A stretch of 64,000 nt of DNA. It comes from Alistipes senegalensis (GTDB lineage: Bacteria; Pseudomonadota; Gammaproteobacteria; Burkholderiales; Burkholderiaceae_D). The position numbers and the translations under genes were made by a program. Positions 31,510 to 39,935 of this stretch are shown in pieces; positions within the stretch are counted from its first letter, which is position 1; every line of letters starts with the position of its first letter. The stretch spans positions 1 to 64,000 of the forward strand of contig JAMPER010000004.1 of assembly GCA_023664945.1 (NCBI GenBank), read 5' to 3'. The notes under the pieces are model-generated. The model had not been told where the DNA came from, searched no databases, and was given only the letters and a program-made list of their open reading frames with translations.

Positions 31510-32098
31510 CCGGATCTCCTCCAAACAACATTGCGTCAATCCCGTCGCAAATACAATGAATCACCAAAAGATGCACCTCCTGAATCCGCGCCGTCCGGTC
31601 ATGCGGCACACAAATATGCACATCCTCCTCCGGCAGCATCCTGCCGGCAGCGCCGCCGCCCTTGCCGGTCAACGCCACCACCTTCATCTCACGCTCGCGG
31701 GCTGCCTCAATGGCGGCAACAACATCGGGCGAATTACCCGAAGTGGAAACCGCCAGCAGCACATCCCCCGGCTGGCCCAGCGCCTCAACCTGCCGGGAAA
31801 ACACCGTCTCAAAGCCATAATCATTGCCCACCGCCGTCAAAATCGACGTATCCGTCGTAAGCGCAATCGCCGGCAAAGGCAGGCGCTCCCGCTCAAACCG
31901 GCCGACCAGCTCGGCGGCAAAATGCTGGCAATCCGCAGCAGAACCGCCATTGCCGCAGGCCAGAACCCGGTTGCCCTGCGAAATCGCGGCAAACATCATA
32001 TCAACCGCCCTGGAAACAGGCAGCGCAAGGCTTTCCGCCGCTTTTCTTTTCAAATCGGCACTTTCGTAAAAATGCCCCAAAATACGCTGGTTTATCAT
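31502..32098 (-). CDS. diaA: SIS-domain protein DiaA / phosphoheptose isomerase-like
   Basis: The 198-aa protein is one SIS domain: GNRVLACGNGGSAADCQHFA (about 42-61), VGRFERERLPLPAIALTTDT, AVSTSGNSPDV and VPHDRTARIQEVHLLVIH. DiaA binds DnaA and times initiation; GmhA makes D-glycero-D-manno-heptose 7-phosphate. The two are close paralogues with many shared motifs. Synteny (yraN upstream, dolP downstream, rsmI divergent) supports DiaA. The sequence alone cannot exclude GmhA, since many betaproteobacterial annotations use that name for this locus. Confidence 0.88.
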   Translation of the reverse strand: MINQRILGHFYESADLKRKAAESLALPVSRAVDMMFAAISQGNRVLACGNGGSAADCQHFAAELVGRFERERLPLPAIALTTDTSILTAVGNDYGFETVFSRQVEALGQPGDVLLAVSTSGNSPDVVAAIEAAREREMKVVALTGKGGGAAGRMLPEEDVHICVPHDRTARIQEVHLLVIHCICDGIDAMLFGGDPDE

Positions 32099-32131
32099 CG
32101 TCTTCTGTTCCTTGCCCGGTCTGCCGGGCAG

Positions 32132-32542
32132 CTATCCCTCGTCAATCACATGCTTTAGCCAGGAAAACTGCTCCCCGTCTATCGCCACCACATCAAAACG
32201 GCAGGGTGGCAGGCTCTGCCGCTGCTGCAAATAAAGCTGCGCCGTATTGAAGAGCCGCTGCCGCTTGGCCGGCGTAATACTCGCCGCCGCACCGCCAAAC
32301 CCCTTGCCTGCACGCTTTCGCACCTCCACAAAAACCAGTGTTTCGCCATCCTGCATAACCAGGTCAATCTCGCCTGCCTTCGTCCGGAAATTGCGCTCCG
32401 CCAACGCCAGCCCCTGCGCCTGCAAATAAGCCAGCGCGGCATCTTCCCCCTCCCTGCCGGATTGCGCAGGGGTGACTGCTCCCGAAACAGAAGCCTTACC
32501 GGCCCGCTCCTTTTTCCTGGCAAAACCCGTTAAAAAACCCAT
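32132..32542 (-). CDS. yraN: YraN/UPF0102 family nuclease-fold protein
   Basis: The protein of about 136 aa has the restriction-endonuclease-like core: GREGEDAALAYLQAQGLALA, RNFRTKAGEIDLVMQDGETL (Glu and Asp of the PD-(D/E)XK-like site), FVEVRKRAGKGFGGA and a helix with RLFNTAQLYLQ. Its biochemical role is not established; it is suspected to act in DNA processing. The start is uncertain: ATGs at 32551 and 32542 both lie near GCGGGA, and 32542 has better spacing. It is the first gene of the yraN-diaA-dolP unit and divergent from rsmI. Confidence 0.88.
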   Translation of the reverse strand: MGFLTGFARKKERAGKASVSGAVTPAQSGREGEDAALAYLQAQGLALAERNFRTKAGEIDLVMQDGETLVFVEVRKRAGKGFGGAAASITPAKRQRLFNTAQLYLQQRQSLPPCRFDVVAIDGEQFSWLKHVIDEG

Positions 32543-32612
32543 TACCGGCATCCCGCTTGTTTTTGGCGCGGCACTCGCGCACAATCATGGCAAACAACCC
32601 TGCGAACCCAAG

Positions 32613-33554
32613 ATGAAAGCTGAAAACCATCCCGCCGCCCTGGAACCCGTCATACAGGGCGTCATCCGGCAAAACTATCCGCCTGGTGCATTATATGTGA
32701 TAGCCACGCCAATCGGAAACGCCGGCGATATCAGCTTAAGGGCATGGCACATCCTGTCGCTTGCCGATGCCGTTGCCTGCGAAGACACACGCGTCACCGG
32801 CCGCCTGCTGGCCCAGTATGGCCTGGCAAAACCCTTGATCGCCGCCCACCAGCACAACGAACGCAGCGCGGCAGAACATCTGGCCACCCGGCTTGAAAAA
32901 GGCGAAAGAATCGCCCTGGTCACCGATGCCGGCACCCCCGCCATATCAGACCCCGGCCACCTGCTGGTAGAAACCGTCCGCGCCGCCGGATTTCGCGTCA
33001 TCCCCATCCCGGGCGCTTCCGCCGGCATCGCCGCGCTGTCTGCCAGCGGGCTGCCTGCCGGTTCCTTTTACTTCGCCGGCTTCCTGCCGCCCAAAAACAC
33101 CGCCCGGGAAAACCTCCTCCGCACCTGGCAGCACCTGCCGGACACCCTCGTTATCCACGAAGCCCCCCACCGGATAGCCGCAACACTTGCCTCCCTCTGC
33201 CAGGTATTCGGGCCAAAGCGCAAAATCGTCATTGCCCGCGAACTCACCAAACTCTTCGAGCAAATACACGCCTGCACCCTGGCCGAAGCCCAAGAGTGGA
33301 TCAAGGCCGATCCCAACCGCAGCAAAGGCGAATTCATCCTCCTGGTTGCCGGGGCAGCAACAGGGGAAAGCAACCCGGAAGAAACCGAAGCCAGGCGCAT
33401 CCTCTCCGTGCTGGCAGAAGAACTGCCTTTAAGCCAGGCTGCCGCCCTGGCTGCCAAACTTACCGGCATGAAAAAAAACCGCCTGTACGACATGGCGCTG
33501 GAAATCACCGGCAGCAACAACGCGCCACACCAAAAACCGCGCCCTATTGCGTAG
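32613..33554 (+). CDS. rsmI: 16S rRNA 2'-O-ribose C1402 methyltransferase RsmI
   Basis: SAM-dependent enzyme that, with RsmH, modifies C1402 in the ribosomal P site. The 313-aa tetrapyrrole-methylase-fold product has GALYVIATPIGNAGDISLRA at about 23-42, CEDTRVTGRLL, LVTDAGTPAISDPG (about 100-113) and VIPIPGASAG, then SKGEFILLV. The ATG at 32613 begins the normal N terminus; the open frame upstream runs antisense to yraN. It overlaps the 3' end of the convergent efflux gene by 11 bp. The order rsmI facing yraN-diaA-dolP is a classic proteobacterial arrangement, here without lpoA. Confidence 0.96.
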   Translation: MKAENHPAALEPVIQGVIRQNYPPGALYVIATPIGNAGDISLRAWHILSLADAVACEDTRVTGRLLAQYGLAKPLIAAHQHNERSAAEHLATRLEKGERIALVTDAGTPAISDPGHLLVETVRAAGFRVIPIPGASAGIAALSASGLPAGSFYFAGFLPPKNTARENLLRTWQHLPDTLVIHEAPHRIAATLASLCQVFGPKRKIVIARELTKLFEQIHACTLAEAQEWIKADPNRSKGEFILLVAGAATGESNPEETEARRILSVLAEELPLSQAAALAAKLTGMKKNRLYDMALEITGSNNAPHQKPRPIA

Positions 33555-35013
33555 CCGCTTTTCTCCCGGCATCTTCAGGCACTTCCCCGGCAGCGCCGGC
33601 ATCCCAGCCGCTGCCAAGCGCCAGGAAAAGCGTCACCTGGTCCCGGGCAAGCTGCCCTTCCGATTCTGCCAGGCGGCTTTCATATTCTGCCAGCGTCCTG
33701 TCCGCATCCAGCGTCGTCAGAAAATCCGTCCGCCCGTAATCATACAGGCGGTGCGCCTGCTTCGAGGCCAGCGCACTCTGGTCGCGCGCCGCTTTCAGCG
33801 AAGCGTGCCGGTCCAGTTCCCGGGCATACGCCGTCAGCGCGCTTTCCACCTCTTTTAACGCTCTTAGCACCGTCCCGTCAAAATCCGCCAGCGCCGCCGC
33901 CGTTGAAGCCTCGGCCTGCGCAATGCGCGCCCGGGCAGGCCCCGTTGCCGGGAGCCGCCAGGAAATCAGCGGCCCCACGCCCCAGCGGAAAAAGTTGCCG
34001 GAACCCCAGTCCGAAAACGTCCCCGTGCTGCCCACATTCAACCCCAGGCTGATACTGGGATACAAATCGGCCGTTGCCACCCCTATCCGGGCTGTGGCTG
34101 CCGCCAGCGCCCTTTCCGCCTGCCGGATATCCGGGCGGCGGCTCAGCAGCCGCGCACCGTCACCCACCGGAATAGGCTGTGTCAGCTGCGGAATCACCCG
34201 GCATTCCCCCACCTGCCCAAGCAGCGCATCCGGCAATTCTCCCGTCAACACCGCCAGCTGGAAAAGCGCTATCTTTTGCTGCGCCGTCAACGGCGGCACC
34301 GCAGCGCGAAGCTGCTCAAGCTGCGCGCGGGCACGGCTCACATCCAGCGGCGTCGCCCGGCCGCCGGCCGCCAGTCTCGCTGTCGTATCCACAAACTGGT
34401 CCTGAAGCGAAACCGAGCGCACTGCCACCTCCACCCGGTGCCCGGCAGAACACACATCCAGATAGGCGCGAGTCGTATCGGCAATCACCGTAATGCGCAT
34501 CAGGTCATACGCCGCGCGGGTCGCCTCCATATCCGCCTCTGCCGCCTCTACCGCCCGTTCAAGCTTGCCAAACAAATCAAGCTGGTAAGACATGCCTGCG
34601 CCCGCATCATAAAACCAGTGGTCCCCGTTTTTTCTTGCGCCGTGCGCCGTGGCATTCCTGCCGTAAGTCGGCGTTGCGCTCACGTCAAAAACCGGGTCCG
34701 TCATGCTTTTGGCCTCATCCAGAATCGCCCGCGCCCGTGCCAGATTGGCCGAGGCAACCCGCAAATCCGTATTGGCCGAAAGCGCCTTCTCAACCAGTTC
34801 GTTCAAAACCTCCCGGTCATACAAACGCCACCAGTGTTCGGGAAGCGCATCCTCCCCGTAAACCGGCTCCCCGGCAGAAGCGAAACGGCCATAAGCCGCT
34901 TCCTGGTTCACCACCGCCTCATCCGGCACGCGATAATCCGGCCCCACCACCGTACAGGCTGATAACGCCGCAAAAAACACGAGGCAGGCGGGCAAAGCAA
35001 CAAAACGGTTCAT
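33544..35013 (-). CDS. NodT/OprM-type outer-membrane efflux lipoprotein
   Basis: TolC-like outer-membrane channel of 489 aa with a lipoprotein signal peptide (lipobox LSAC, Cys20). The mature chain starts TVVGPDYRVPDEAVV, typical of NodT-family factors. Two OEP repeats (about 70-260 and 285-470) form the coiled-coil barrel; SRRPDIRQAERALAAATARI and IAQAEASTAAALADFDGTVL are the repeat signatures. It is the last gene of the MarR-FUSC-DUF1656-HlyD operon, 7 bp after the adaptor gene. It should complete a tripartite pump for aromatic acids or similar compounds. Confidence 0.92.
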   Translation of the reverse strand: MNRFVALPACLVFFAALSACTVVGPDYRVPDEAVVNQEAAYGRFASAGEPVYGEDALPEHWWRLYDREVLNELVEKALSANTDLRVASANLARARAILDEAKSMTDPVFDVSATPTYGRNATAHGARKNGDHWFYDAGAGMSYQLDLFGKLERAVEAAEADMEATRAAYDLMRITVIADTTRAYLDVCSAGHRVEVAVRSVSLQDQFVDTTARLAAGGRATPLDVSRARAQLEQLRAAVPPLTAQQKIALFQLAVLTGELPDALLGQVGECRVIPQLTQPIPVGDGARLLSRRPDIRQAERALAAATARIGVATADLYPSISLGLNVGSTGTFSDWGSGNFFRWGVGPLISWRLPATGPARARIAQAEASTAAALADFDGTVLRALKEVESALTAYARELDRHASLKAARDQSALASKQAHRLYDYGRTDFLTTLDADRTLAEYESRLAESEGQLARDQVTLFLALGSGWDAGAAGEVPEDAGRKAATQ

Positions 35014-35020
35014 GGCCTGC

Positions 35021-35932
35021 CTACCTCATCCTTGCCGGCTCGGCGCGCTGCTGCACACGCTCTGCGGTATGAATCGTAATATTCGCCGTCTGCCCCGCCA
35101 CCAGGCGGATATGCGCAGGCACAGATTCAAACGCAATCCGCACAGGAATGCGCTGCACCAGCCTCACCCAGTTCAGCGAGGGATTGATATTCTGCAACAG
35201 GTTTGCGCCCGTGCTGCGCTCCCGGTCGAAAATACCGCTTGCCACGCTCTGCACCCGGCCACTCAACTTTTCATCCTCCCCCATCAGGGAAATCGTCGCC
35301 AAATCCCCCGGGTGGATGGCAGCCAGCTTGGTTTCCTCAAAATACCCTTCCACATACAGCGAATCGGAATCAATCAGCGCAATCACCGGATGGCTGGCCG
35401 TCACATAAGTGCCCACCTGAATATTCAGGTTCGTCACATAACCGTTTACCGTTGCCGCCACCCGGCTGCGTTCCAGATCCAGTTTCGCCGTATCGCGCGC
35501 CACTATCGCCAGCGCCAGATCCGCTTCCAGCTGATCAACCCTGGCACGCCCCTGCTCGCGAATCTCATGCGCCACCAGGTTGCCCAGCGAGCGGTTGCGC
35601 CTGTCCTCCCGCTTTGCCTGCGCCAGCGCCACCTGCGCCGCCTTCACCCGCGCCTCGGCCTGCCGCAATGCCAGCACAAAGCGCTCCCGGTCTATCTCAA
35701 ACAGCACATCCCCCTTCTTCACAGGCTGGTTGTCCACCACATTCACACTCACCACCTGCCCCGTCACATCCGGCGCAATCTGCACCACATCCGCCTTCAC
35801 GCGGCCATCCCGCGTCCAGGGATCATATTCATAAAAGAGAAACAGCCGCCATCCCAGAAAAACAGCGACAAGCACAACAGCGGCCGTCACCAGAAAACGG
35901 ACAGCCTGCGGCCTGGAATATTCAAAACGCAT
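35021..35932 (-). CDS. HlyD-family periplasmic adaptor subunit (AaeA-like)
   Basis: The 303-aa membrane-fusion protein has one N-terminal anchor (about 12-32), then a biotinyl-lipoyl-like half (DVTGQVVSVNVVDNQPVKKG), an alpha-helical hairpin (about 85-160, rich in Ala/Arg/Glu) and the second lipoyl half VAATVNGYVTNLNIQVGTYV. A C-terminal beta-barrel follows. It resembles AaeA/EmrA adaptors and links the FUSC transporter to the outer-membrane channel. It is 3 bp downstream of the DUF1656 gene and 7 bp upstream of the channel gene, so it is clearly part of the operon. Confidence 0.92.
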   Translation of the reverse strand: MRFEYSRPQAVRFLVTAAVVLVAVFLGWRLFLFYEYDPWTRDGRVKADVVQIAPDVTGQVVSVNVVDNQPVKKGDVLFEIDRERFVLALRQAEARVKAAQVALAQAKREDRRNRSLGNLVAHEIREQGRARVDQLEADLALAIVARDTAKLDLERSRVAATVNGYVTNLNIQVGTYVTASHPVIALIDSDSLYVEGYFEETKLAAIHPGDLATISLMGEDEKLSGRVQSVASGIFDRERSTGANLLQNINPSLNWVRLVQRIPVRIAFESVPAHIRLVAGQTANITIHTAERVQQRAEPARMR

Positions 35933-35935
35933 AGC

Positions 35936-36142
35936 CTAACCCATGTACAGAAAACAGCAAAACAACATCCCCATAACAATCACAACCAGCGCAAAATCAA
36001 ACAGGGCCGGATGCCACACATAACGGTACAGTCCCAGCCGGGACAACCCCCGGCTGATAAACCGGACAATAATCATGGAAGCAATAAACATCAGCAGCCC
36101 GCACGGCAGATAAAAGCCGTAAATATTGACCTCGCCAATCAT
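35936..36142 (-). CDS. DUF1656 small membrane protein (AaeX-like)
   Basis: The 68-aa product starts MIGEVNIYGFYLPCGLLMFI and has two hydrophobic helices, as in DUF1656/AaeX proteins that accompany FUSC pumps. A strong GGGGAGG ribosome site lies before the ATG at 36142, and ATGA overlap with the stop codon of the FUSC gene indicates coupled translation. Its function is unknown; it is presumed to be an accessory subunit of the pump. A longer reading frame upstream lies inside the FUSC gene and is rejected. Confidence 0.9.
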   Translation of the reverse strand: MIGEVNIYGFYLPCGLLMFIASMIIVRFISRGLSRLGLYRYVWHPALFDFALVVIVMGMLFCCFLYMG

Positions 36143-38241
36143 GCAACCTCCCCTTTTATTACCGGCGCGCGCAGGAAAAGCGCCTCCGGGAACATATCCT
36201 GCCGTATCCCCGCCAATGCGGAAACCGCCTCGTTTTTCCCCTGCGAAGGCGGCAGGGCGCACACCTGGTAAAGCAGCCGGTCAAGCTGCGCCAAAAGCGC
36301 CTTGCCATCCTGGGCCGCCCGTCTCAGTTTGCCCATGAAATAGGCAGACAATGCCTTCATGAACCCCTCCGGCTCAAGCCCGTTATCCCTGAAAAAAGGC
36401 TGCAAATTGAGCAGATAGGCCATATTGACGCTGATGCGGACATCCTCCATCAAATCAAGCGAAGAAGCCCCGCCCTCTTTGGCTGCCGCCAGCCGGGGCG
36501 CCAGCAGGCTCACCCGGTCTGTCATCCGCGCTGCCAGCGGCGCCAGCGCCACCGGCTTCAAGGCGGCCGCCATCCTGGCAATTTCCCCCCAGCCGGTACG
36601 CACAATCCGCCGCACCAGCCTTTGCACACCCGCAGTCCTGATAAGACTGGTCACAAAAAACGCAATGGAAATACCCAGCAGCTGCCCGCCCTGCCCGTTG
36701 AAATAATTTTCAATATCCTGCTGGCCGAAATCGTAAAGCATCAGCATCCCCACCACCGACATCAGATGCACCAGGCTTTTCCCTGCCGTGGCCGGCCGGC
36801 CGAGAAAAATACCGCAAACCAGGAAAAAGGGCGCAAGGACCAGTATCAGCGTTTCCATCGTATGGGTGCTGGGCACCCCCACCAGCAGATAAAACATGGA
36901 AACCGGCACAGAATAAAAGGTAAACCAGAAAGCCATTTTCAATGCGGGGGCCGGATTATCCAGCGCGGCGAAAATCGAACTCATAATGGCGGCAAACGTC
37001 GCCACCTGAAAACCGATAGGCCAGTCCGTAATAATCCAGAAAGCCATCCCCAGCACCGTCGAGAAAAAAACCCCGGTCGCCGCCAGGAACGCCTGTCCCC
37101 TGTCTGCATACAGCGCCCTGTCCGAAACCGGCGGGAAAGCCTCCTTCACATCCTGGAGCGCCCCCTTCTTGATGCCCACTTCCACCCGGAAACGGTAACG
37201 GAAACACTTTTCAAACGTATCCAGGAGCAGATTCAGCTCGGCGGCAAAATTGACCCGCAGCAAATCGCCCCATTCCGTACCGGTGCCGGTTTCCCCCGCC
37301 AGCGCCTTTATCCGGTTTCGCAAGTGCCGCACCCTGCCCTGCGACGGCAGGCCGCGGAGACACCACCCGGCAATATCGCCCAGCAAGGCGCGCCAGGCAT
37401 CGGATCGGACTTCCGCCTGCTCGTTCCTGAGCGTATTCAAGCGGTTTTCCAGGCCGGAAATAATCGGCACCAGCAAAGACAGCCTGTCGTGCAAAGACAT
37501 CACCATCCCGGCTGCCCAGCGGATATTGTGGTTATTGTCAAAAGGCAGGTGCGTCGCCATCAGCCGCAGCTCGGTAATCCCCTGCGCCAGCTGCCGGTAA
37601 GGGGGCGAAGCCTCCCCTGTCTTCACACCCGCCAGCACATTGGCCGCCCATTGCTGGGCAACATGCGTCATCTGGTCAAGCCGCGCCAGCAGCGCATCCC
37701 CGACACTCTGCGGGAAAAAAAGCCCGTGGACCAGCGAGGAACACCACAAGGCAATAACAATTTCCTGCACCCGGGTAGCCGCCGTATCAAAAGGCAGCGC
37801 CGCCGTCATGTTGTGGATATCCATCAGCATCGGCGTGCCCACAATGGCGGCCGTATAACCGCTCAACATGAAAATATAGGCACGCGGCGTCCTGTCCAGC
37901 ATCGAAATATACATGCAGGCCGCCGCAAACAGGCCGAACGTCACGGCATAAAGCGGCCGGTAATTCGCCAGCAGCGGCGTGATAATCACCACCATCAGCC
38001 CCGCCATGACCGTTCCCAGCGAACGGTAAACCCCCTTGGAGCGTACCGCGCCTGCCATTGGCGAAGCAATCACAAAACAGGTGCCGCAGGCCCAGAAAGG
38101 ATGCGTCAGCCCGATTTTCAGGGAAATATAAACAGCCAGCATGGCCGAGGCAAACACCCGGATTGAAAACAGCCATTCCCTGAGCGCCGGCACGGCAGGA
38201 AAATTGAGCCGGATAACCTTTTCTGTCTGGGAAGCCATCAT
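36139..38241 (-). CDS. FUSC/AaeB-family inner-membrane transporter
   Basis: Large efflux permease of 700 aa with two clusters of about five to six membrane spans (about 20-170 and 350-500), each followed by a cytoplasmic helical region, the duplicated FUSC layout. FWACGTCFVIASPMAGAVRS in the first half and PIGFQVATFAAIMSSIFAAL in the second are typical. E. coli AaeB exports p-hydroxybenzoate-type acids. GAGGACAGG precedes the ATG at 38241 (another ATG follows at 38238). It lies 17 bp after marR and overlaps the DUF1656 gene by 4 bp. The actual substrate is unknown. Confidence 0.92.
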   Translation of the reverse strand: MMASQTEKVIRLNFPAVPALREWLFSIRVFASAMLAVYISLKIGLTHPFWACGTCFVIASPMAGAVRSKGVYRSLGTVMAGLMVVIITPLLANYRPLYAVTFGLFAAACMYISMLDRTPRAYIFMLSGYTAAIVGTPMLMDIHNMTAALPFDTAATRVQEIVIALWCSSLVHGLFFPQSVGDALLARLDQMTHVAQQWAANVLAGVKTGEASPPYRQLAQGITELRLMATHLPFDNNHNIRWAAGMVMSLHDRLSLLVPIISGLENRLNTLRNEQAEVRSDAWRALLGDIAGWCLRGLPSQGRVRHLRNRIKALAGETGTGTEWGDLLRVNFAAELNLLLDTFEKCFRYRFRVEVGIKKGALQDVKEAFPPVSDRALYADRGQAFLAATGVFFSTVLGMAFWIITDWPIGFQVATFAAIMSSIFAALDNPAPALKMAFWFTFYSVPVSMFYLLVGVPSTHTMETLILVLAPFFLVCGIFLGRPATAGKSLVHLMSVVGMLMLYDFGQQDIENYFNGQGGQLLGISIAFFVTSLIRTAGVQRLVRRIVRTGWGEIARMAAALKPVALAPLAARMTDRVSLLAPRLAAAKEGGASSLDLMEDVRISVNMAYLLNLQPFFRDNGLEPEGFMKALSAYFMGKLRRAAQDGKALLAQLDRLLYQVCALPPSQGKNEAVSALAGIRQDMFPEALFLRAPVIKGEVA

Positions 38242-38258
38242 CCTGTCCTCAAGCGGCG

Positions 38259-38726
38259 TCACACCAGATCCTGATCCCTGACAGCCGCGCGCAGCGCGCC
38301 CAACACGCGAACGCAAATCCGGATATCCTCAACCGGCACATCCCTGAGCAATTCCGTCCTAAAAGCAATCAGCGCCTTTTCCACCTGCGCAATAATTTTT
38401 TTCCCTTCCTCTGTCAGGTGCAGTATCTTGGCCCGCCTGTCCTGCGGGTCTTCCAGCCTTTTGACAATCCCTGCCTGCACCAGCTGGTCAATCACCCGCA
38501 CCAGGGAAGACGGATCCAGGCCGATATTTTCCGCCAGCTCGCCGGGCCGGACATGGTTGCCCATCCGGCCGATCATCACGGCAGGCCAGGCAGTCGCCTG
38601 CGACAACCCGTAAGTCGCGGCAATCTTGTTGGCAACAGAAGCATAGGCGCGGGAAGTCTGGGACAAAGACGTGGTAAACAACATCCTGATCCGGTCGTCG
38701 TCATTCAAATCCATTTTATTTTTCAT
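38259..38726 (-). CDS. MarR-family transcriptional regulator
   Basis: The 155-aa protein has the winged-helix fold of MarR: GLSQATAWPAVMIGRMGN, ELAENIGLDPSSLVRVIDQL (recognition helix, about 70-90), VKRLEDPQDRRAKILHLTEE (wing, DxRA motif). It leads the efflux operon, so it should repress its own promoter and be relieved by a phenolic or other ligand. The palindrome 38733-38763 immediately upstream is the probable operator. The start at 38726 is likely, with 38714 as an alternative; neither has a strong ribosome site. Confidence 0.93.
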   Translation of the reverse strand: MKNKMDLNDDDRIRMLFTTSLSQTSRAYASVANKIAATYGLSQATAWPAVMIGRMGNHVRPGELAENIGLDPSSLVRVIDQLVQAGIVKRLEDPQDRRAKILHLTEEGKKIIAQVEKALIAFRTELLRDVPVEDIRICVRVLGALRAAVRDQDLV

Positions 38727-38732
38727 GCAAAC

Positions 38733-38790
38733 AATTTGTGCGCTACATATTAGCGCGCAAATTATAGGGATGCAAGAAATAGGCGTGCAA
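38733..38790 (-). promoter_or_regulatory. marR-efflux operon promoter with MarR operator
   Basis: On the minus strand, TTGCAC (38790-38785) and TATAAT (38766-38761) are separated by 18 bp, a good sigma-70 promoter. An inverted repeat with 12-bp arms and one mismatch (AATTTGTGCGCT / AGCGCGCAAATT, 7-bp spacer) covers 38733-38763, across the -10 box and start site, as expected for autorepression by MarR. TGCAAGAAAT is also directly repeated at 38771-38780 and 38786-38795. Confidence 0.82.
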
Positions 38791-38823
38791 GAAATTTGCC
38801 TGCCACAGAAAAATAAAACCGGC

Positions 38824-38856
38824 AAAAAAAAGCCTGCGCGGGCTGTCCGCGCAGGC
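38824..38856 (-). terminator. Rho-independent terminator of rmlD
   Basis: A perfect 10-bp GC-rich stem, GCCTGCGCGG / CCGCGCAGGC, with a 5-nt loop spans 38832-38856. On the minus strand it is followed by a run of eight T (complement of 38824-38831). It lies 24 bp past the rmlD stop codon and separates rmlD from the marR promoter. Confidence 0.92.
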
Positions 38857-38879
38857 AAAACAGGCCGGGGAAAAGGGCA

Positions 38880-39758
38880 CTAAACCAGTGCGGCCACCAG
38901 CGCATCCACCCCGGTTTTCCATTCCGGCATGGCAACGCCCAGCTTTTCGGAAAGCAGCGCACAGTTCAACCGGGAATTTTTCGGGCGCAGCGCAGGAAGC
39001 GGATAATCCTCCGTGGCAATGGGGCGGATACGCGCCTCGTCAAGCTTCAAGGCAGCCCCCTTCCCGCGCGCCTTTTGCACAAGATAGGAAGCCAGCCCAT
39101 GCCAGCTCGTCTCGCCGGAAGCCGTCAGGTGATACAGCCCCTGGGGCAGCGTACCGGCAAAAAAAGCGCTAACCGCCCTGGCTGTCATTTCCGCAATCAG
39201 CAAAGCCGACGTGGGCGCGCCAACCTGGTCGGCCACCACATCAAGCGCTTCCCGCTCCCGTGCCAGCCGCCAGATCGTGTTGATAAAATTCTTTCCGGCA
39301 GGGGAATATACCCAGCTGGTGCGAAAAACCAGATACTGGCAGCCGGATTGCCTGACAGCCATTTCCCCCGCCAGCTTGCTTTTCCCATACACATTCAGGG
39401 GATTCGGCACATCCGTTTCCTGGTAAGGCGCCGTTTTTTTCCCGTCAAACACATAATCCGTCGAATAATGCACCAGCAAGGCACCCTGCCGGGCAGCCGC
39501 TTCAGCCAGCACGTCAACAGAAACGGCATTGGCCCGAAAAGCCTGGTCAACCTCCTCTTCCGCCCGGTCAACCGCCGTATAGGCTGCCGCATTCACAATC
39601 ACCTCCGCCTGATAACCGGCAAGCACCGCCCGCAGCCGTTTGGGATCATCAAAATCAGCCTGGCTGCGGTCCAGCGCCGTCACCTCCCCCAACGACGCCA
39701 GCACCGGCTGCAACGCCTGGCCAACCTGGCCGTTTTTCCCCAGCAACAAAATCTTCAT
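38880..39758 (-). CDS. rmlD: dTDP-4-dehydrorhamnose reductase
   Basis: Last step of dTDP-L-rhamnose synthesis, NAD(P)H-dependent reduction of the 4-keto sugar. The 292-aa product starts MKILLLGKNGQVGQAL (Rossmann motif), and has VNAAAYTAVDRAE, VHYSTDYVFDG and NVYGKSKLAGE with the catalytic Tyr/Lys. GLYHLTASGETSWHGLA is an RmlD C-terminal landmark. The ATG at 39758 follows GGAACAGGG; the frame extends nine codons further, which is not conserved. It is a single-gene unit with its own terminator, 20 kb from rmlC-rmlB. Confidence 0.94.
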   Translation of the reverse strand: MKILLLGKNGQVGQALQPVLASLGEVTALDRSQADFDDPKRLRAVLAGYQAEVIVNAAAYTAVDRAEEEVDQAFRANAVSVDVLAEAAARQGALLVHYSTDYVFDGKKTAPYQETDVPNPLNVYGKSKLAGEMAVRQSGCQYLVFRTSWVYSPAGKNFINTIWRLAREREALDVVADQVGAPTSALLIAEMTARAVSAFFAGTLPQGLYHLTASGETSWHGLASYLVQKARGKGAALKLDEARIRPIATEDYPLPALRPKNSRLNCALLSEKLGVAMPEWKTGVDALVAALV

Positions 39759-39935
39759 CCCTGTTCCGTCCCAATCACATTCCAAAGGCCAGTATATCAG
39801 CCGCCGCCCGCATATACGAACCTCCCGGCTGCCGCTTTTTCAGCAAGCCTGCCGCAAGAACATTGCGCAAGGCTGCCCCGTCATGCTATTTTCGGCAAAA
39901 CTTTTTTTAACCCGCTTTTTGACAAACGGCTTTCC

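Noticed and set aside
31502..32098. Naming the SIS protein gmhA
   Set aside because: The yraN-diaA-dolP-rsmI context favours DiaA; the two names cannot be separated from motifs alone, so this is a preference.
36622..38166. Open frame of 514 codons antisense to the FUSC transporter
   Set aside because: Same shadow pattern; no ribosome site or family resemblance.
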